33,780 bases of DNA from Deltaproteobacteria bacterium (lineage in GTDB: Bacteria; Myxococcota_A; UBA9160; UBA4427). The position numbers and the translations under genes were made by a program. Below the pieces are notes generated by a model. It did not search any database and had not been told where the DNA came from. It was given only the letters and a program-made list of their open reading frames with translations. Location of the stretch: assembly GCA_002709835.1 (NCBI GenBank), contig PAQX01000107.1, positions 1 to 33,780 on the forward strand. The letters run 5' to 3'. Shown piece after piece: positions 1 to 8,339 of this stretch. Within the stretch, counting starts at the first letter, position 1. Each line of letters begins with the position of its first letter.

Positions 1-131
1 AGCGAGGGAGTTTCGGCCAAGGCACGTTCGCGGTTCGCTCTCGCAGGGCCGGTGCCAAATCGCCCTCCACGACCGTAGTTTTCGCTGATTCGAACACCAC
101 TCGTCTCCGTTCGTTTGGCTAGAGTGACCGG

Positions 132-1325
132 ATGAACGTCGATCGCGATCTGCTGAGTCCGGAGGATCCTGCACGCCGCTTCGCAGCGATGGCCTGGCTT
201 CGGAAAAATGATCCAATCCATCGGGTTGGGGGCCCTGACGGCCCGATTTATCTCGCTAGCTATGCCGCGGTGGCTGAGGCCCTACCGCAGGTGGACGTGT
301 TTTCAGGAGGGGTCGGAGCAGCGGACGTCGCTCCGGATTTGCAAGCCTTGAACGGTGTGGCCGAGCCTCGCCACGGACGCATTCGGCGAATCGTGAATGG
401 ATTGATCGCGCCTCATAGATCGGGCGAAGTCCGCCCTTTCCTTGAAGGACTTTGCTCTGATCGACTCGACCTGGTGGATTCGAACAGCTCAGGTCCGGTC
501 GATATGATGAGCGCATTCATCGACTACGTTCCGTCAAGCGCGATTTGCTGGCTCGCGGGGTGGGATCCCGCAGATGCGATTCAGCTCTACCGCTGGACCG
601 TCGAGGTATGCGAGAAGGCAATGCATATGCAGCCGGGAAATGCCGGATCGATCGCCGAGCTCGTTCCCGCATTCGGAGACTACGTCGAGGCCCGCGTATC
701 GGAGCGAATCGGGCGGGGGCGCTCGAGCTGGCCCGACGATGGATTGACTCGACTGCTCACGACCGAGGTCGATGGAGAGACGTTGTCGCCGACAGCGGTG
801 AAGACGAATCTCCTCTTTCTTCTCGGTGCAGGGTCGGAAACAAGTCGCGACATGATGGGACTTCTCTTGTTTACGCTGGCGCGGGACCCGGACCTCTATA
901 CTCTGATCCGAGCGGATCGATCGCTCCTTTCCTCGGCGACACAGGAAGCACTGAGGCTTTGTTCGCCGACGCAATTCATGGTGCGACGTTGCCAAGAGTC
1001 GGTTCGGATTCAGGGCACCGAGATCATGGCGGGATCGATCGTCTACCTCGGGCTGGCTTCTGCAAATCGCGACGAGGATGTCTGGGAGGAAGCCGCGACT
1101 TTTCGACTCGACCGGAGGAACGCTTCTGACCACCTCGCCTTCGGCGCCGGGCCTCACGTGTGTCCAGGGACTTCGCTGGTTCGACTCGAGGCGAAGACGG
1201 CGTTCAACGCGCTCTTCGACCGCTATGCGCAGATCAAGCTTGCTCAGGCCGGTCCCTTCGACCCGATTGCGACGCCCATGTTCTACGGACCTTCGTCCTT
1301 GCCTCTGCATCTGACGCGCGGCTGA
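132..1325 (+). CDS. Cytochrome P450 monooxygenase
   Basis: A soluble bacterial-type P450 of 397 residues, the usual length for a class I enzyme fed electrons by a ferredoxin. All diagnostic motifs are visible: the I-helix oxygen-activation motif AGSET (about 233-237), the K-helix ExxR (E272-A-L-R275), a meander-region FRLDRR near 324-329, and the haem-binding loop FGAGPHVCPG with the cysteine ligand at 344. There is no membrane anchor. The ATG at 132 gives a normal P450 N-terminus. The substrate cannot be read from sequence; no ferredoxin or reductase gene lies beside it, so redox partners must come from elsewhere. The next gene on the right is convergent, so the P450 is either monocistronic or the last gene of an operon that begins left of the window. 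Family assignment is secure, substrate unknown. Confidence 0.95.
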   Translation: MNVDRDLLSPEDPARRFAAMAWLRKNDPIHRVGGPDGPIYLASYAAVAEALPQVDVFSGGVGAADVAPDLQALNGVAEPRHGRIRRIVNGLIAPHRSGEVRPFLEGLCSDRLDLVDSNSSGPVDMMSAFIDYVPSSAICWLAGWDPADAIQLYRWTVEVCEKAMHMQPGNAGSIAELVPAFGDYVEARVSERIGRGRSSWPDDGLTRLLTTEVDGETLSPTAVKTNLLFLLGAGSETSRDMMGLLLFTLARDPDLYTLIRADRSLLSSATQEALRLCSPTQFMVRRCQESVRIQGTEIMAGSIVYLGLASANRDEDVWEEAATFRLDRRNASDHLAFGAGPHVCPGTSLVRLEAKTAFNALFDRYAQIKLAQAGPFDPIATPMFYGPSSLPLHLTRG

Positions 1326-1330
1326 CTTTC

Positions 1331-1513
1331 CTAGATCGCGACGCCTGAACCCCTGCACCGGGTCTTGTTGAAGTCGCGCAATTCTCTCTTGAGATCGTCT
1401 GGATGCACGTGGATGATCTGGGTGCTGAGCTTGTCAGGAGGGAAGCGCCCCGCCTCGGGGATCCATCGGAACTCTTCTGAACGCCCCTTGAACGTGAGTT
1501 GAGCGTTTCGCAA
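1331..1513 (-). CDS. Possible small hypothetical protein
   Basis: A 60-codon reading frame with a TTG start, lying in the gap between the convergent P450 and the membrane hydroxylase gene. Its codons favour G or C in the third position (roughly three quarters), as in neighbouring genes, and the peptide looks protein-like (for example KLSTQIIHVHPDDLKRELRDF near its middle to end). Against it: no clear ribosome binding site precedes the TTG, and a terminator-like hairpin sits just upstream. It could be a real small gene, the decayed tail of a longer one, or chance. I do not recognise the sequence. Confidence 0.3.
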   Translation of the reverse strand: MRNAQLTFKGRSEEFRWIPEAGRFPPDKLSTQIIHVHPDDLKRELRDFNKTRCRGSGVAI

Positions 1514-1520
1514 CGAAAGA

Positions 1521-1542
1521 AGAGGGGGCCGAAGCCCCTTTT
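1521..1542. terminator. Hairpin terminator between convergent genes
   Basis: GGGGC and GCCCC at 1525-1529 and 1534-1538 form a GC-rich stem followed on the plus strand by TTTT. Weaker A-T and G-T pairs extend the stem outwards on both sides. Read on the minus strand the loop is C(TTCG)G, an exceptionally stable RNA tetraloop, followed by a pyrimidine-rich run. It therefore could stop transcription from both the P450 side and the hydroxylase side. Confidence 0.6.
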
Positions 1543-1658
1543 CGTCAACCTGGGCCGGTCGGACGGGCGGGAGATCTGTCGGGTCTAGGTGGACGAAGAG
1601 GACGCCGTCGCCGAGGCGGTGAAGTCCAGTCGGGCCCGTCGCAGCCTCACTGCCCGGG

Positions 1659-2837
1659 CTATCGCTCGGGGGCTAGAAACGCACTCGTTTCGGAATCGAG
1701 AGAACCTTCAACCTGTTCCGTCATTCGGCAAAGCCAGCGGGCCTTCGGGTTGTTCCGCACGTATCCAGCTGCATCATCTCTATCCAGATTGCTGCCATCC
1801 CCAGTTCCGAGCGGCAGATAGCTTCCATAGTGATGAATTGCGTGATGCACCTTTCCGCGGATGAGCCCGCGACTGAATGGGTAGACCCCCGGCACGTATT
1901 GATGCTTTCGCATGTCCAACAACACGATTCCGGTTTCTGTCAGCAATCCGACGGCAACGCTCCCGAATCCGAGAGGGTAGTGAAAGAGTGTTCGGTGAAA
2001 GCCTTCGAGAAGGCCCACTCCGGCCGCGCCAATAGTCCCGATCGGAATCGCATCGTGGTGATGTCCGTGGAGGACTGTGAAACGGAACCGAGAACGATGT
2101 TCTGATCGATGACGATGAAAGACCAACTCGTTATTCATCGGATGTCCTCGCCGGGTCCACCGCCAAAGGCCCAAGTTCAGAACGATCAGAATCAGCTCGA
2201 GTCGGTACGACGGCTGCAGCACCGCCCACGTCGCAATCGGAACCGCCAGATTCGTGGCCTGGCAAAGAATGCCGGTCACAAGAGCATGGTGGATATGCCA
2301 ACCGATGCTCAAGTTTCCAAGATGTTTCTTCCAGACAGACTGAATGAGCACTTCACGAACGTGATCTTTCCGTTTCATGTGTGCGACGTGAATGCGAAGC
2401 CTTTGACAAGTTCCTACGAAGAAATGCGCACTGACCATGGCCCAGATGGGGAGTGGTTCGGAAAGCCAGGCCGGACCGACCGACTGGCTTTCCAAGAAAT
2501 CATCGAGGGCAACTGCGAAGAGAAGACTCAAAGGCAGCAGGAGCGGCACAAAGCGAACCAACGCCCACTCCTGAAAGACCTGTACCGGGTAAACGTAGAG
2601 GTTCACCGCCAGACAACTCAGGGCTGACGGGTCGAATCGGATCCCGTGCTTCCTGACGAACATTAGAGCCATGAACAAGAGAAGGGGCCAGATCGCGGCC
2701 TGAATCGTCGGAAAGGGGAAGGCTAGATGAAGCAGGGCGCCCGAAGAAATCAGGGAGAGCGCATATAGAAGAAAGTCGCCGGCGCGATACTCCAAATAGA
2801 CTTTCTTCGATTCTTGGGCCAGCTTGAGAAAATCCAT
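1659..2837 (-). CDS. Membrane fatty acid hydroxylase/sterol desaturase-like protein
   Basis: A 392-residue polytopic membrane protein with the histidine clusters of the di-iron fatty acid hydroxylase/desaturase superfamily. It has several hydrophobic segments (for example about 22-60, 92-110, 130-142, 186-205, 212-225). Conserved histidines appear as HIHH (181-184), HRHxxxH (241-247), HGHHH (257-261) and HHAIHH (331-336), which in the family bind a non-haem di-iron centre that oxidises a lipid or sterol-like substrate using O2. The frame is open further upstream, but the start at 2837 (MDFLKLAQ) is preferred because the extra N-terminus is low-complexity and would run into the divergent gene at 3048. 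The substrate is unknown; the neighbouring P450 and acyltransferase make a lipid-modifying role plausible but not shown. Confidence 0.8.
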   Translation of the reverse strand: MDFLKLAQESKKVYLEYRAGDFLLYALSLISSGALLHLAFPFPTIQAAIWPLLLFMALMFVRKHGIRFDPSALSCLAVNLYVYPVQVFQEWALVRFVPLLLPLSLLFAVALDDFLESQSVGPAWLSEPLPIWAMVSAHFFVGTCQRLRIHVAHMKRKDHVREVLIQSVWKKHLGNLSIGWHIHHALVTGILCQATNLAVPIATWAVLQPSYRLELILIVLNLGLWRWTRRGHPMNNELVFHRHRSEHRSRFRFTVLHGHHHDAIPIGTIGAAGVGLLEGFHRTLFHYPLGFGSVAVGLLTETGIVLLDMRKHQYVPGVYPFSRGLIRGKVHHAIHHYGSYLPLGTGDGSNLDRDDAAGYVRNNPKARWLCRMTEQVEGSLDSETSAFLAPER

Positions 2838-3047
2838 GTTCCGAGGATAGCGCCGGCCGTTCCAGCGAGATCGAAGATTCGCGTGCGCTAGCGTCGCGGG
2901 ACAGCTGGCGCGCGCTCCATGCAGCCTTAGAACGCAAGGCGCGGCCTCGTCAAGCCCTAGAATGGAACGTCGAGGGGGGCTGGCAGGCGACCTGGCACAA
3001 GGCCGGTCCCGGCCGACCGGGCCCCTCATCGAACTCAGGAGTCTACG

Positions 3048-4154
3048 ATGATCGCTACCCCCGAGGACCGATTCGAGGAATGGTTGGCGATTCCCTCTCG
3101 CGCGCAAAGCGAGGATCCCCGTTTCGAAGTCAAGGCTGCGCGACCCTCCGAGTTCGAGCGGGTCTTCGATTGCGTAGACGAAGCATGGGGAACGCGCCGC
3201 CCGCCCGCGCTCTACGATTGGCTCTACCGCAGAAATCCCTATGGACTCGCCCGCGTCTGGTACATAGAGGAGGTCGAGACCAAACGGGCCATCAAGTCGA
3301 GTGCGGACTTTCCGTGGCCCATGTGCCTGGATGAGACGCCTCGCTCCGGGTTCTTCGGAGGAGACTCCGTGACTGTTCCTGACTGGCAGCGAAAGGGACT
3401 CTCGGACCTCCTCTTACGTGTACGAAATAGCCACCCCTGGTATTTCGAGAGGATCCAAATGGGGGCTCCTAACGCCGCCAGCATTGCCCAGGGTCAAAAG
3501 CAAGGTAGCAATGATGAGTTGCTGGGAATGATTCCCGGCGGAGTGGCACTCCTTCGGAGCGGTGCACCTGGCGAGTTCACGAGCCTTCCCTCCTCGGTCG
3601 CGAAGGTCCTTGGTGGTGTGGCGAGTGGGATTTCGGAGGGATGGCGGGCTCTGACGCTCCCTTCCGCAAGCGCCGCCCGATTCGAACCCCTCGCTGAATT
3701 CACCTCCGACCTCGACCCTCTCACCTGGAAAGCCACGCATTTTGAGCGCTATTGGTGCCCCCACAACGCGCAATGGCTGAACTGGCGATACCTGGATCAC
3801 CCAACCGAGTCCTATGCCGCGTTCACGCTGCTCGATCGCCAAAGCGACCGACCCCTCGGCTACTCGGTCCTTCGTTTTTCCGATTTGAAAGCCACGCTCG
3901 CGGAGTTCGTCGCCATTGATGAGCACGCCCCCTCACTGCTGCGCCATACGTTGGCTGCAGCGAAGTCTGCGGGATGCTCGTACATGAACACCTTCTGGAC
4001 GCCGAGCTGGCGCCATTGGGGCCTGCTGCGTCGGAGCGGATTTCTACCCTATCGGACCCAAAACCATTTTTGGGGAACGGATTATCAGGCTCCAAAGCGG
4101 TCTCTCGGCCTGGACTGCTGGCAGTTGACGCCGGGGGACCGAGACGTTCATTAG
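3048..4154 (+). CDS. GNAT-fold N-acyltransferase-like protein
   Basis: A 368-residue protein that resembles two-domain GNAT-type acyltransferases. The first half carries the pattern of the superfamily: an aromatic-rich N-terminal stretch (AWG ... YDWLYRRNPYG, about 46-67), then VTVPDWQRKGLSDLLL (about 108-123), whose basic-Q-R-K-G-L run corresponds to the acetyl-CoA pyrophosphate-binding Q/RxxGxG/A loop. A second GNAT-like half ends near residue 360. The start at 3048 follows a GGAG about eight bases upstream. It is divergent from the membrane hydroxylase and convergent with the large carbamoyltransferase fusion. Donor and acceptor cannot be named; similar proteins act on amines, peptidyl groups or sugars. 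Confidence 0.65.
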   Translation: MIATPEDRFEEWLAIPSRAQSEDPRFEVKAARPSEFERVFDCVDEAWGTRRPPALYDWLYRRNPYGLARVWYIEEVETKRAIKSSADFPWPMCLDETPRSGFFGGDSVTVPDWQRKGLSDLLLRVRNSHPWYFERIQMGAPNAASIAQGQKQGSNDELLGMIPGGVALLRSGAPGEFTSLPSSVAKVLGGVASGISEGWRALTLPSASAARFEPLAEFTSDLDPLTWKATHFERYWCPHNAQWLNWRYLDHPTESYAAFTLLDRQSDRPLGYSVLRFSDLKATLAEFVAIDEHAPSLLRHTLAAAKSAGCSYMNTFWTPSWRHWGLLRRSGFLPYRTQNHFWGTDYQAPKRSLGLDCWQLTPGDRDVH

Positions 4155-4316
4155 CCATGCTGCTCGCTGAAAATGCTCTGCGTCAACGTTGTGGGGGCCG
4201 TTCGCCACCAAGTCATTCCAACTTGGCATCACGCTTCGCCGGGATCCGATTGTCTGACGACGGGCGCTCCGACGGGTACGAAACGGACTCTGTCGAGGCG
4301 CACCGCGCCGAAGGCC

Positions 4317-7300
4317 TCAGCGCAGGTAGTTCGAGAGGCAAGTGGGTGTGGTCTTGCTCGCGGTCTCGTCGATGTGGGCCTTTTTTTGGGGGCTCGGCGT
4401 AGACGCCGCTCCCTGAAGCGTACCGCTTGGTACCAACAGCCCCTTCTCCACAAGAGCGACGGCGTGGTTGTCGAGTCCTTCAGTGACCAAGGTGTGCCAC
4501 TCGATGTCGTCCTTCGCAGCGCGTTGAAGTAGCGCGAGCATGACGGCGTCGACTGTATACTGGGTCAGCCAGGGGTCGTCGTCGCGCGCTATGACGACGG
4601 TTTTAGGCTCGCTGCGCTCGTCGAGGGGGCGGTCTGTTCGGACCTTGAGGCCCTCCGCAGCGCGCAAGGTGACCTGCCCTAGCTGACCGCTCGCTTGCAT
4701 CCGCTGGAATTCAAGCAGCACCTGAACACGTTCCCAAACGGGCGTCAGCGGGCTGTCGATGACCTTCGTATAGGTCAGCTTGTTCGTCCGCGGAGCGATG
4801 CCCTTTATAACGAGGTATCCAAAGTTGACGGCGCTCAGCTTGGCGCGGCGGTAGCTGTTGATCCACGCTTCCAGTTCGCGGCAGTAGTCTTCGTAGGGTT
4901 GTCCGAACGGTGCATGCGCGTGTGGGACCGAGAACAACAGCTCGTCGCGGTCTGCCGTCGTGAGGATCTGGGCTACATGGCCTTCCTGCCCCCACCAACC
5001 GCTGAGCCTCTCCTCGTAATCCTCGACGGCGGCCAGGTCTGTCACGACGCTGAGGCGGCCATCAGGCTCCAGGTGCGCCGTTGCGCCTTCGACTATCCGG
5101 CGCAGGACGGCCTCTCCATCTGCGCCGCCGTCTCGGAAGGCGAGGCGCGAGCTAGGGCTCGGGACGAAGGGCGGGTTGGCGGTGATGGATCCAAACCGCC
5201 GCCCGATCACCGGCTCGTAGAGGTCCCCTATCACGAACCGAGCGTTGGTGATCTCGTTCCAGGCAGCGTTGAAGCGAGCGAAGCGGAGCGCCCGCGGATT
5301 GATGTCGACGCCGATGACTTGTTCGCAATAGTCGGCGGCGATCAGGGCTTGGATGCCGCTGCCCGTGCAAAGGTCAAGGTGGTGACGGGTTGCCGCGCGC
5401 GGCGAGACCATTGCGAGTCCGACGCTGTCCCGTCCGAGGTACATGACCGGCTCTTCATCGAGTTGGTCATCGCTACGAACGTGGTAGCGGTGATCGGTTG
5501 CGATCAGAAGAGATCCCACCGGGTAGATGTCTACCGTCGCGGCGCAGTCTCCATCGCGGTGCTGGATTAGGCCTAGCTCCAGCATGAGCGCGAATCGCTC
5601 AGAACCGAACAACGAGCGGCAACGGTCTTCGCCCAGGCGACCACGCAGCAGGAACAAGCGGATGAGTTGGCCGAGGCCATCGTCGCCGACCTTGAAGCGG
5701 TCCAGGTAGTGGAGGTCTGTCGGTTCGAGCTCTTGCGGGTGCCTGCCCAGCCGCTCGAACACTCCCGCCGGGTTGTAGTTCGAGGACCTGAAGAGCGCGC
5801 GGAGGGGCGCCAGAGCTGGGCGCGCCGCGTCTTCGTCAGCAAACATAGATAGGGCGGAGTCGCCTTCAGATCTCTGAGGGCGGGAGGATAGAGGCCACGC
5901 CGATTCGCGAGGTGGCTCGCTCGCGTCCATTGGAAAGCGGAATGAGCTGGCGCGCAGGGGCGCTGCTCGACGACGGATCTCGTCGAGTTCGGCACCCTGG
6001 AACCGCCCTGAGGGTTCCCCTTCAAGGGCTGTGTGCAGCTCGTCGACCGCGGCCTTCAACTCATTCCCGTCGTCGCTAGAGCCGTGCGGAAGTGCCCAGT
6101 CTGGCAGGTCTGCGGCGTGGTCTTCGTAGGTCCTCTCGTTCGCAGCGGCCTTGCTGATCCAGAATCCCTCCATCGCAAGGTGGTCGATGTCGCAGGCGAA
6201 GAACGTGCGAAGCGCATCGGCTGGGCTTTCCACGATCGGCTCGCCGGCGACATTGAAGCTCGTGTTGAGCACCACCGGCTCACCGCCTCGGCGTGCGACG
6301 AGCCTGTCGATGACATCGCTGAGGAAGGGGTTGTCCTCCGGGGTCACCGTTTGGACGCGGCCAGTGCCATCGGAGTGGGTCACCGCAGGGATGCGCTCGT
6401 GTAACGCACTCCGTATTGGCGCGACCAGCAGCATGAATGGCGATCTTACGGACAGGGAGAACACCTCTTCGGCGCGGCTTTCTTGTATGACCGGCGCGAA
6501 CGGGCGATAAGGCTCGCGGTGCTTGACGCGAAGGTTGAGCACGTCGCGCATCCGGGCGAATGTGGGGTCGGCGAGGATTGAACGGTGGCCTAGCGCGCGG
6601 GGGCCGTATTCAGATCCGCCCTCAAAGCGAGCGACGATCCGGCCCGCGGCGAGCGCTTCTGCGATTTTCTGAGCCGTCGCCTCTGGCGAGAGGCGGGTGA
6701 TCTCGAGATCGACCTCGTGCGCTGTGACGGCCGCCTCAATCTCATGGTCGGCGTATCGTCGTCCAAGCCCGGCGTTACGCAGTGGGACACGGGGGGCACC
6801 TGCCTTGCTCCGCGTATCGCATGCCCACATGGCAGCGCCGGCCGCTATGCCCGAGTCCCCGGCTGCGGGGAAAGCGAAGAAATCGTCAAGTTTGAGCTCT
6901 CGAACCAGGCGATGATTCGCGACCGAGTTGAGCGCGACCCCGCCGGCGAGGCAGAGCTTTTTTAGGCCGGTCTGTCGAATCGCTACGCCAGCGATATGCA
7001 GCATCGCGCGCTCGAGTTCGTGTTGAACCTTTGAGGCAAGCTCGATGAGGTGAGGCTGCCGCCATCGGGGCCCGTTCCCTTTGACGTGGGTCGCCTCGAG
7101 TGCTTCTAACTCAAGCAAGACATCGTAGGCAGCGATATCAATGGACAGCTGATCGTCTTGGCATCGGAGCCATTCGCCGAACATTTGGCCGCCGTTGCCG
7201 TACGGCGCAAGCCCCATGGTCTTGCCAGCCTCCGCGTGGTTCAGCCCGCCGGCGACTGGTGTAAGGAAGCCAATCCGCCTCGTGATCTCTTCGTACAGCA

Positions 7301-7811
7301 TTCCGAGCGTGCCGAGGTCTGTAAGGCCTGCGTCGACCCTCTCAATGTGGAGCGGCGTCAGGCCGCTGTCGTTTCCTACGTAGAGCGAGTAAGACTCGGT
7401 CCGGCCGGATGAGTCGGTACTTCCGGTCGCGTCGATGACGAGTACTAGGGCTTGGTCGAAGCCGCTGGGGCCCCATGCTGAATATGCGTGGGCGAGGTGG
7501 TGGCTAGGTAGCTCAAGGACGCGTTCGCTCCCGAACATGTCACGGGCGAGATCAGGGCCGTGGTCCGCGCCTGGCGAGTTGGCGGTAATGGTCGTCCACG
7601 CCGACGCGTCGACCTTGAGCGTACTCATGCAGTATTCGATCGCGCGTCGCGGCAACGCGAGCTGGTAGCCGTCGCCGACTCGCTCGATGCCCGGGCTGTG
7701 CTTGACTCGGTCTAGCCGCTCTTCCTCGATGGCGACCAGGATCTCGCCGCCTGCGACGACGGCGGCTGCGCGGTCGTGGCCGACGTTTATGCCTAGGTGT
7801 AATTCTGTCAT
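4317..7811 (-). CDS. Carbamoyltransferase-methyltransferase fusion protein
   Basis: One uninterrupted 1164-residue protein with two catalytic modules. Residues 1 to about 560 are a carbamoyltransferase of the NodU/CmcH/TobZ family: GINVGHDRAA at the N-terminus, the metal-binding HHLAHA (104-109), LVIDATGS around D127, LAGGVALN (288-295), GDSGIAAGA (318-326) and the C-terminal EYGPRALGHRSIL. These enzymes move the carbamoyl group of carbamoyl phosphate, via carbamoyl-adenylate, to a hydroxyl of a sugar or antibiotic. After a linker (560-670) comes a class I SAM methyltransferase with DLCTGSGI (813-820), acidic D836 and the NPPF motif (879-882) of enzymes methylating amide or amino nitrogens, flanked by its own helical N- and C-terminal extensions. 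That flanked module recalls stand-alone actinobacterial methyltransferases (from memory). No biosynthetic genes adjoin it, so the substrate is unknown. The ribosome binding site is weak. Confidence 0.88.
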   Translation of the reverse strand: MTELHLGINVGHDRAAAVVAGGEILVAIEEERLDRVKHSPGIERVGDGYQLALPRRAIEYCMSTLKVDASAWTTITANSPGADHGPDLARDMFGSERVLELPSHHLAHAYSAWGPSGFDQALVLVIDATGSTDSSGRTESYSLYVGNDSGLTPLHIERVDAGLTDLGTLGMLYEEITRRIGFLTPVAGGLNHAEAGKTMGLAPYGNGGQMFGEWLRCQDDQLSIDIAAYDVLLELEALEATHVKGNGPRWRQPHLIELASKVQHELERAMLHIAGVAIRQTGLKKLCLAGGVALNSVANHRLVRELKLDDFFAFPAAGDSGIAAGAAMWACDTRSKAGAPRVPLRNAGLGRRYADHEIEAAVTAHEVDLEITRLSPEATAQKIAEALAAGRIVARFEGGSEYGPRALGHRSILADPTFARMRDVLNLRVKHREPYRPFAPVIQESRAEEVFSLSVRSPFMLLVAPIRSALHERIPAVTHSDGTGRVQTVTPEDNPFLSDVIDRLVARRGGEPVVLNTSFNVAGEPIVESPADALRTFFACDIDHLAMEGFWISKAAANERTYEDHAADLPDWALPHGSSDDGNELKAAVDELHTALEGEPSGRFQGAELDEIRRRAAPLRASSFRFPMDASEPPRESAWPLSSRPQRSEGDSALSMFADEDAARPALAPLRALFRSSNYNPAGVFERLGRHPQELEPTDLHYLDRFKVGDDGLGQLIRLFLLRGRLGEDRCRSLFGSERFALMLELGLIQHRDGDCAATVDIYPVGSLLIATDHRYHVRSDDQLDEEPVMYLGRDSVGLAMVSPRAATRHHLDLCTGSGIQALIAADYCEQVIGVDINPRALRFARFNAAWNEITNARFVIGDLYEPVIGRRFGSITANPPFVPSPSSRLAFRDGGADGEAVLRRIVEGATAHLEPDGRLSVVTDLAAVEDYEERLSGWWGQEGHVAQILTTADRDELLFSVPHAHAPFGQPYEDYCRELEAWINSYRRAKLSAVNFGYLVIKGIAPRTNKLTYTKVIDSPLTPVWERVQVLLEFQRMQASGQLGQVTLRAAEGLKVRTDRPLDERSEPKTVVIARDDDPWLTQYTVDAVMLALLQRAAKDDIEWHTLVTEGLDNHAVALVEKGLLVPSGTLQGAASTPSPQKKAHIDETASKTTPTCLSNYLR

Positions 7812-7885
7812 CAGGGGGTTGCGTGCCCGCTGGTGTCCTCTCGGTGTCCGCTAGAATCAGCGCTCGGGTATTCTAGGCGATCAGA

Positions 7886-7916
7886 TCGGGGAGGGGGGGC
7901 ACATGGTCCTCCCCGA
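7886..7916. repeat. Perfect 9-bp inverted repeat upstream of fusion gene
   Basis: TCGGGGAGG at 7886-7894 and its exact complement CCTCCCCGA at 7908-7916 are separated by 13 bases. The repeat lies about 75 bp upstream of the carbamoyltransferase-methyltransferase start. There is no T-run, so a factor-independent terminator is unlikely; an operator or a structured 5' leader are alternatives. Confidence 0.6.
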
Positions 7917-7986
7917 GTTCTGCGGAATGCGCCCGGGACCCATTGTTTCGCACAGTCAGACCTATGGCCCGGGCTTCACTCGATTT

Positions 7987-8038
7987 GCTCGGCGGGAGGG
8001 GTTTGAACCCCGAACCCTGACGCTCTGCCGACCTGGAC
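7987..8038 (-). pseudogene. Decayed tRNA-like remnant
   Basis: Read on the minus strand, this stretch begins like a D-arm (CCAGGTCGGCAGAGCGTCAG), skips directly to a T-arm (GGGGTTCAAACCCC) and ends with an acceptor-like CCGCCGAGCA. The TTCAAAC loop and AGAGCGTCAG are typical of real tRNAs, but the anticodon arm is missing and no matching 5' acceptor strand is present, so it cannot be functional. It is best read as a tRNA with an internal deletion or as a fragment left by an integration or rearrangement. The resemblance is by eye; chance is not excluded. Confidence 0.4.
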
Positions 8039-8339
8039 TTCGAGAGAGGCCTGCCGTCGCTGTTGGTCGCCAAGCCGACGACCGGAGGAAGCCATGTTTT
8101 CTGACGTGCAACCTGAACGGCCGTGCCTCCGCTGTCGCAGGTATCGCGACGTTCTCGTGGGCGCGCCACTCACGGCTGGTGCGAGAATTGGGTGGAGGGG
8201 CTTGTTTACTTGCAGCGTCGGACGGCTGTGTACGCGGCACGGCTAGCGGTCCGGTGGAGCGTGCTGATTCCTGTCATCCCGACCGAGCGTTCGATGGGTA
8301 TGGAGCTGCCTCGCCCCCCATTTCAAGGTCAGCTAGACG

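Larger units (their letters stand above)
7812..8339. other. 528-bp gap with inverted repeat and tRNA-like remnant
   Basis: Region upstream of the carbamoyltransferase fusion and downstream of the WD40 gene. It holds a perfect 9-bp inverted repeat (7886-7916) and a decayed tRNA-like stretch (7987-8038), described separately. Open frames crossing it on both strands are arginine/serine-rich, overlap one another and resemble no family, so I call no gene here. The promoter of the fusion gene should lie in the left third, and the 3' end of the long metal operon runs in from the right; no clear terminator for that operon was seen. Confidence 0.5.

Noticed and set aside
534..1358. 274-codon minus-strand frame opposite the P450
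   Set aside because: Arginine/serine-rich with no domain; a shadow of the P450, whose motifs are complete.
2838..3107. Upstream extension of the membrane hydroxylase by 90 residues
   Set aside because: Low-complexity R/S/P-rich sequence overlapping the divergent GNAT-like gene; family-like sequence begins at the start at 2837.
4695..5570. 291-codon plus-strand frame inside the carbamoyltransferase fusion
   Set aside because: Antisense to a well-supported methyltransferase domain and without family motifs.
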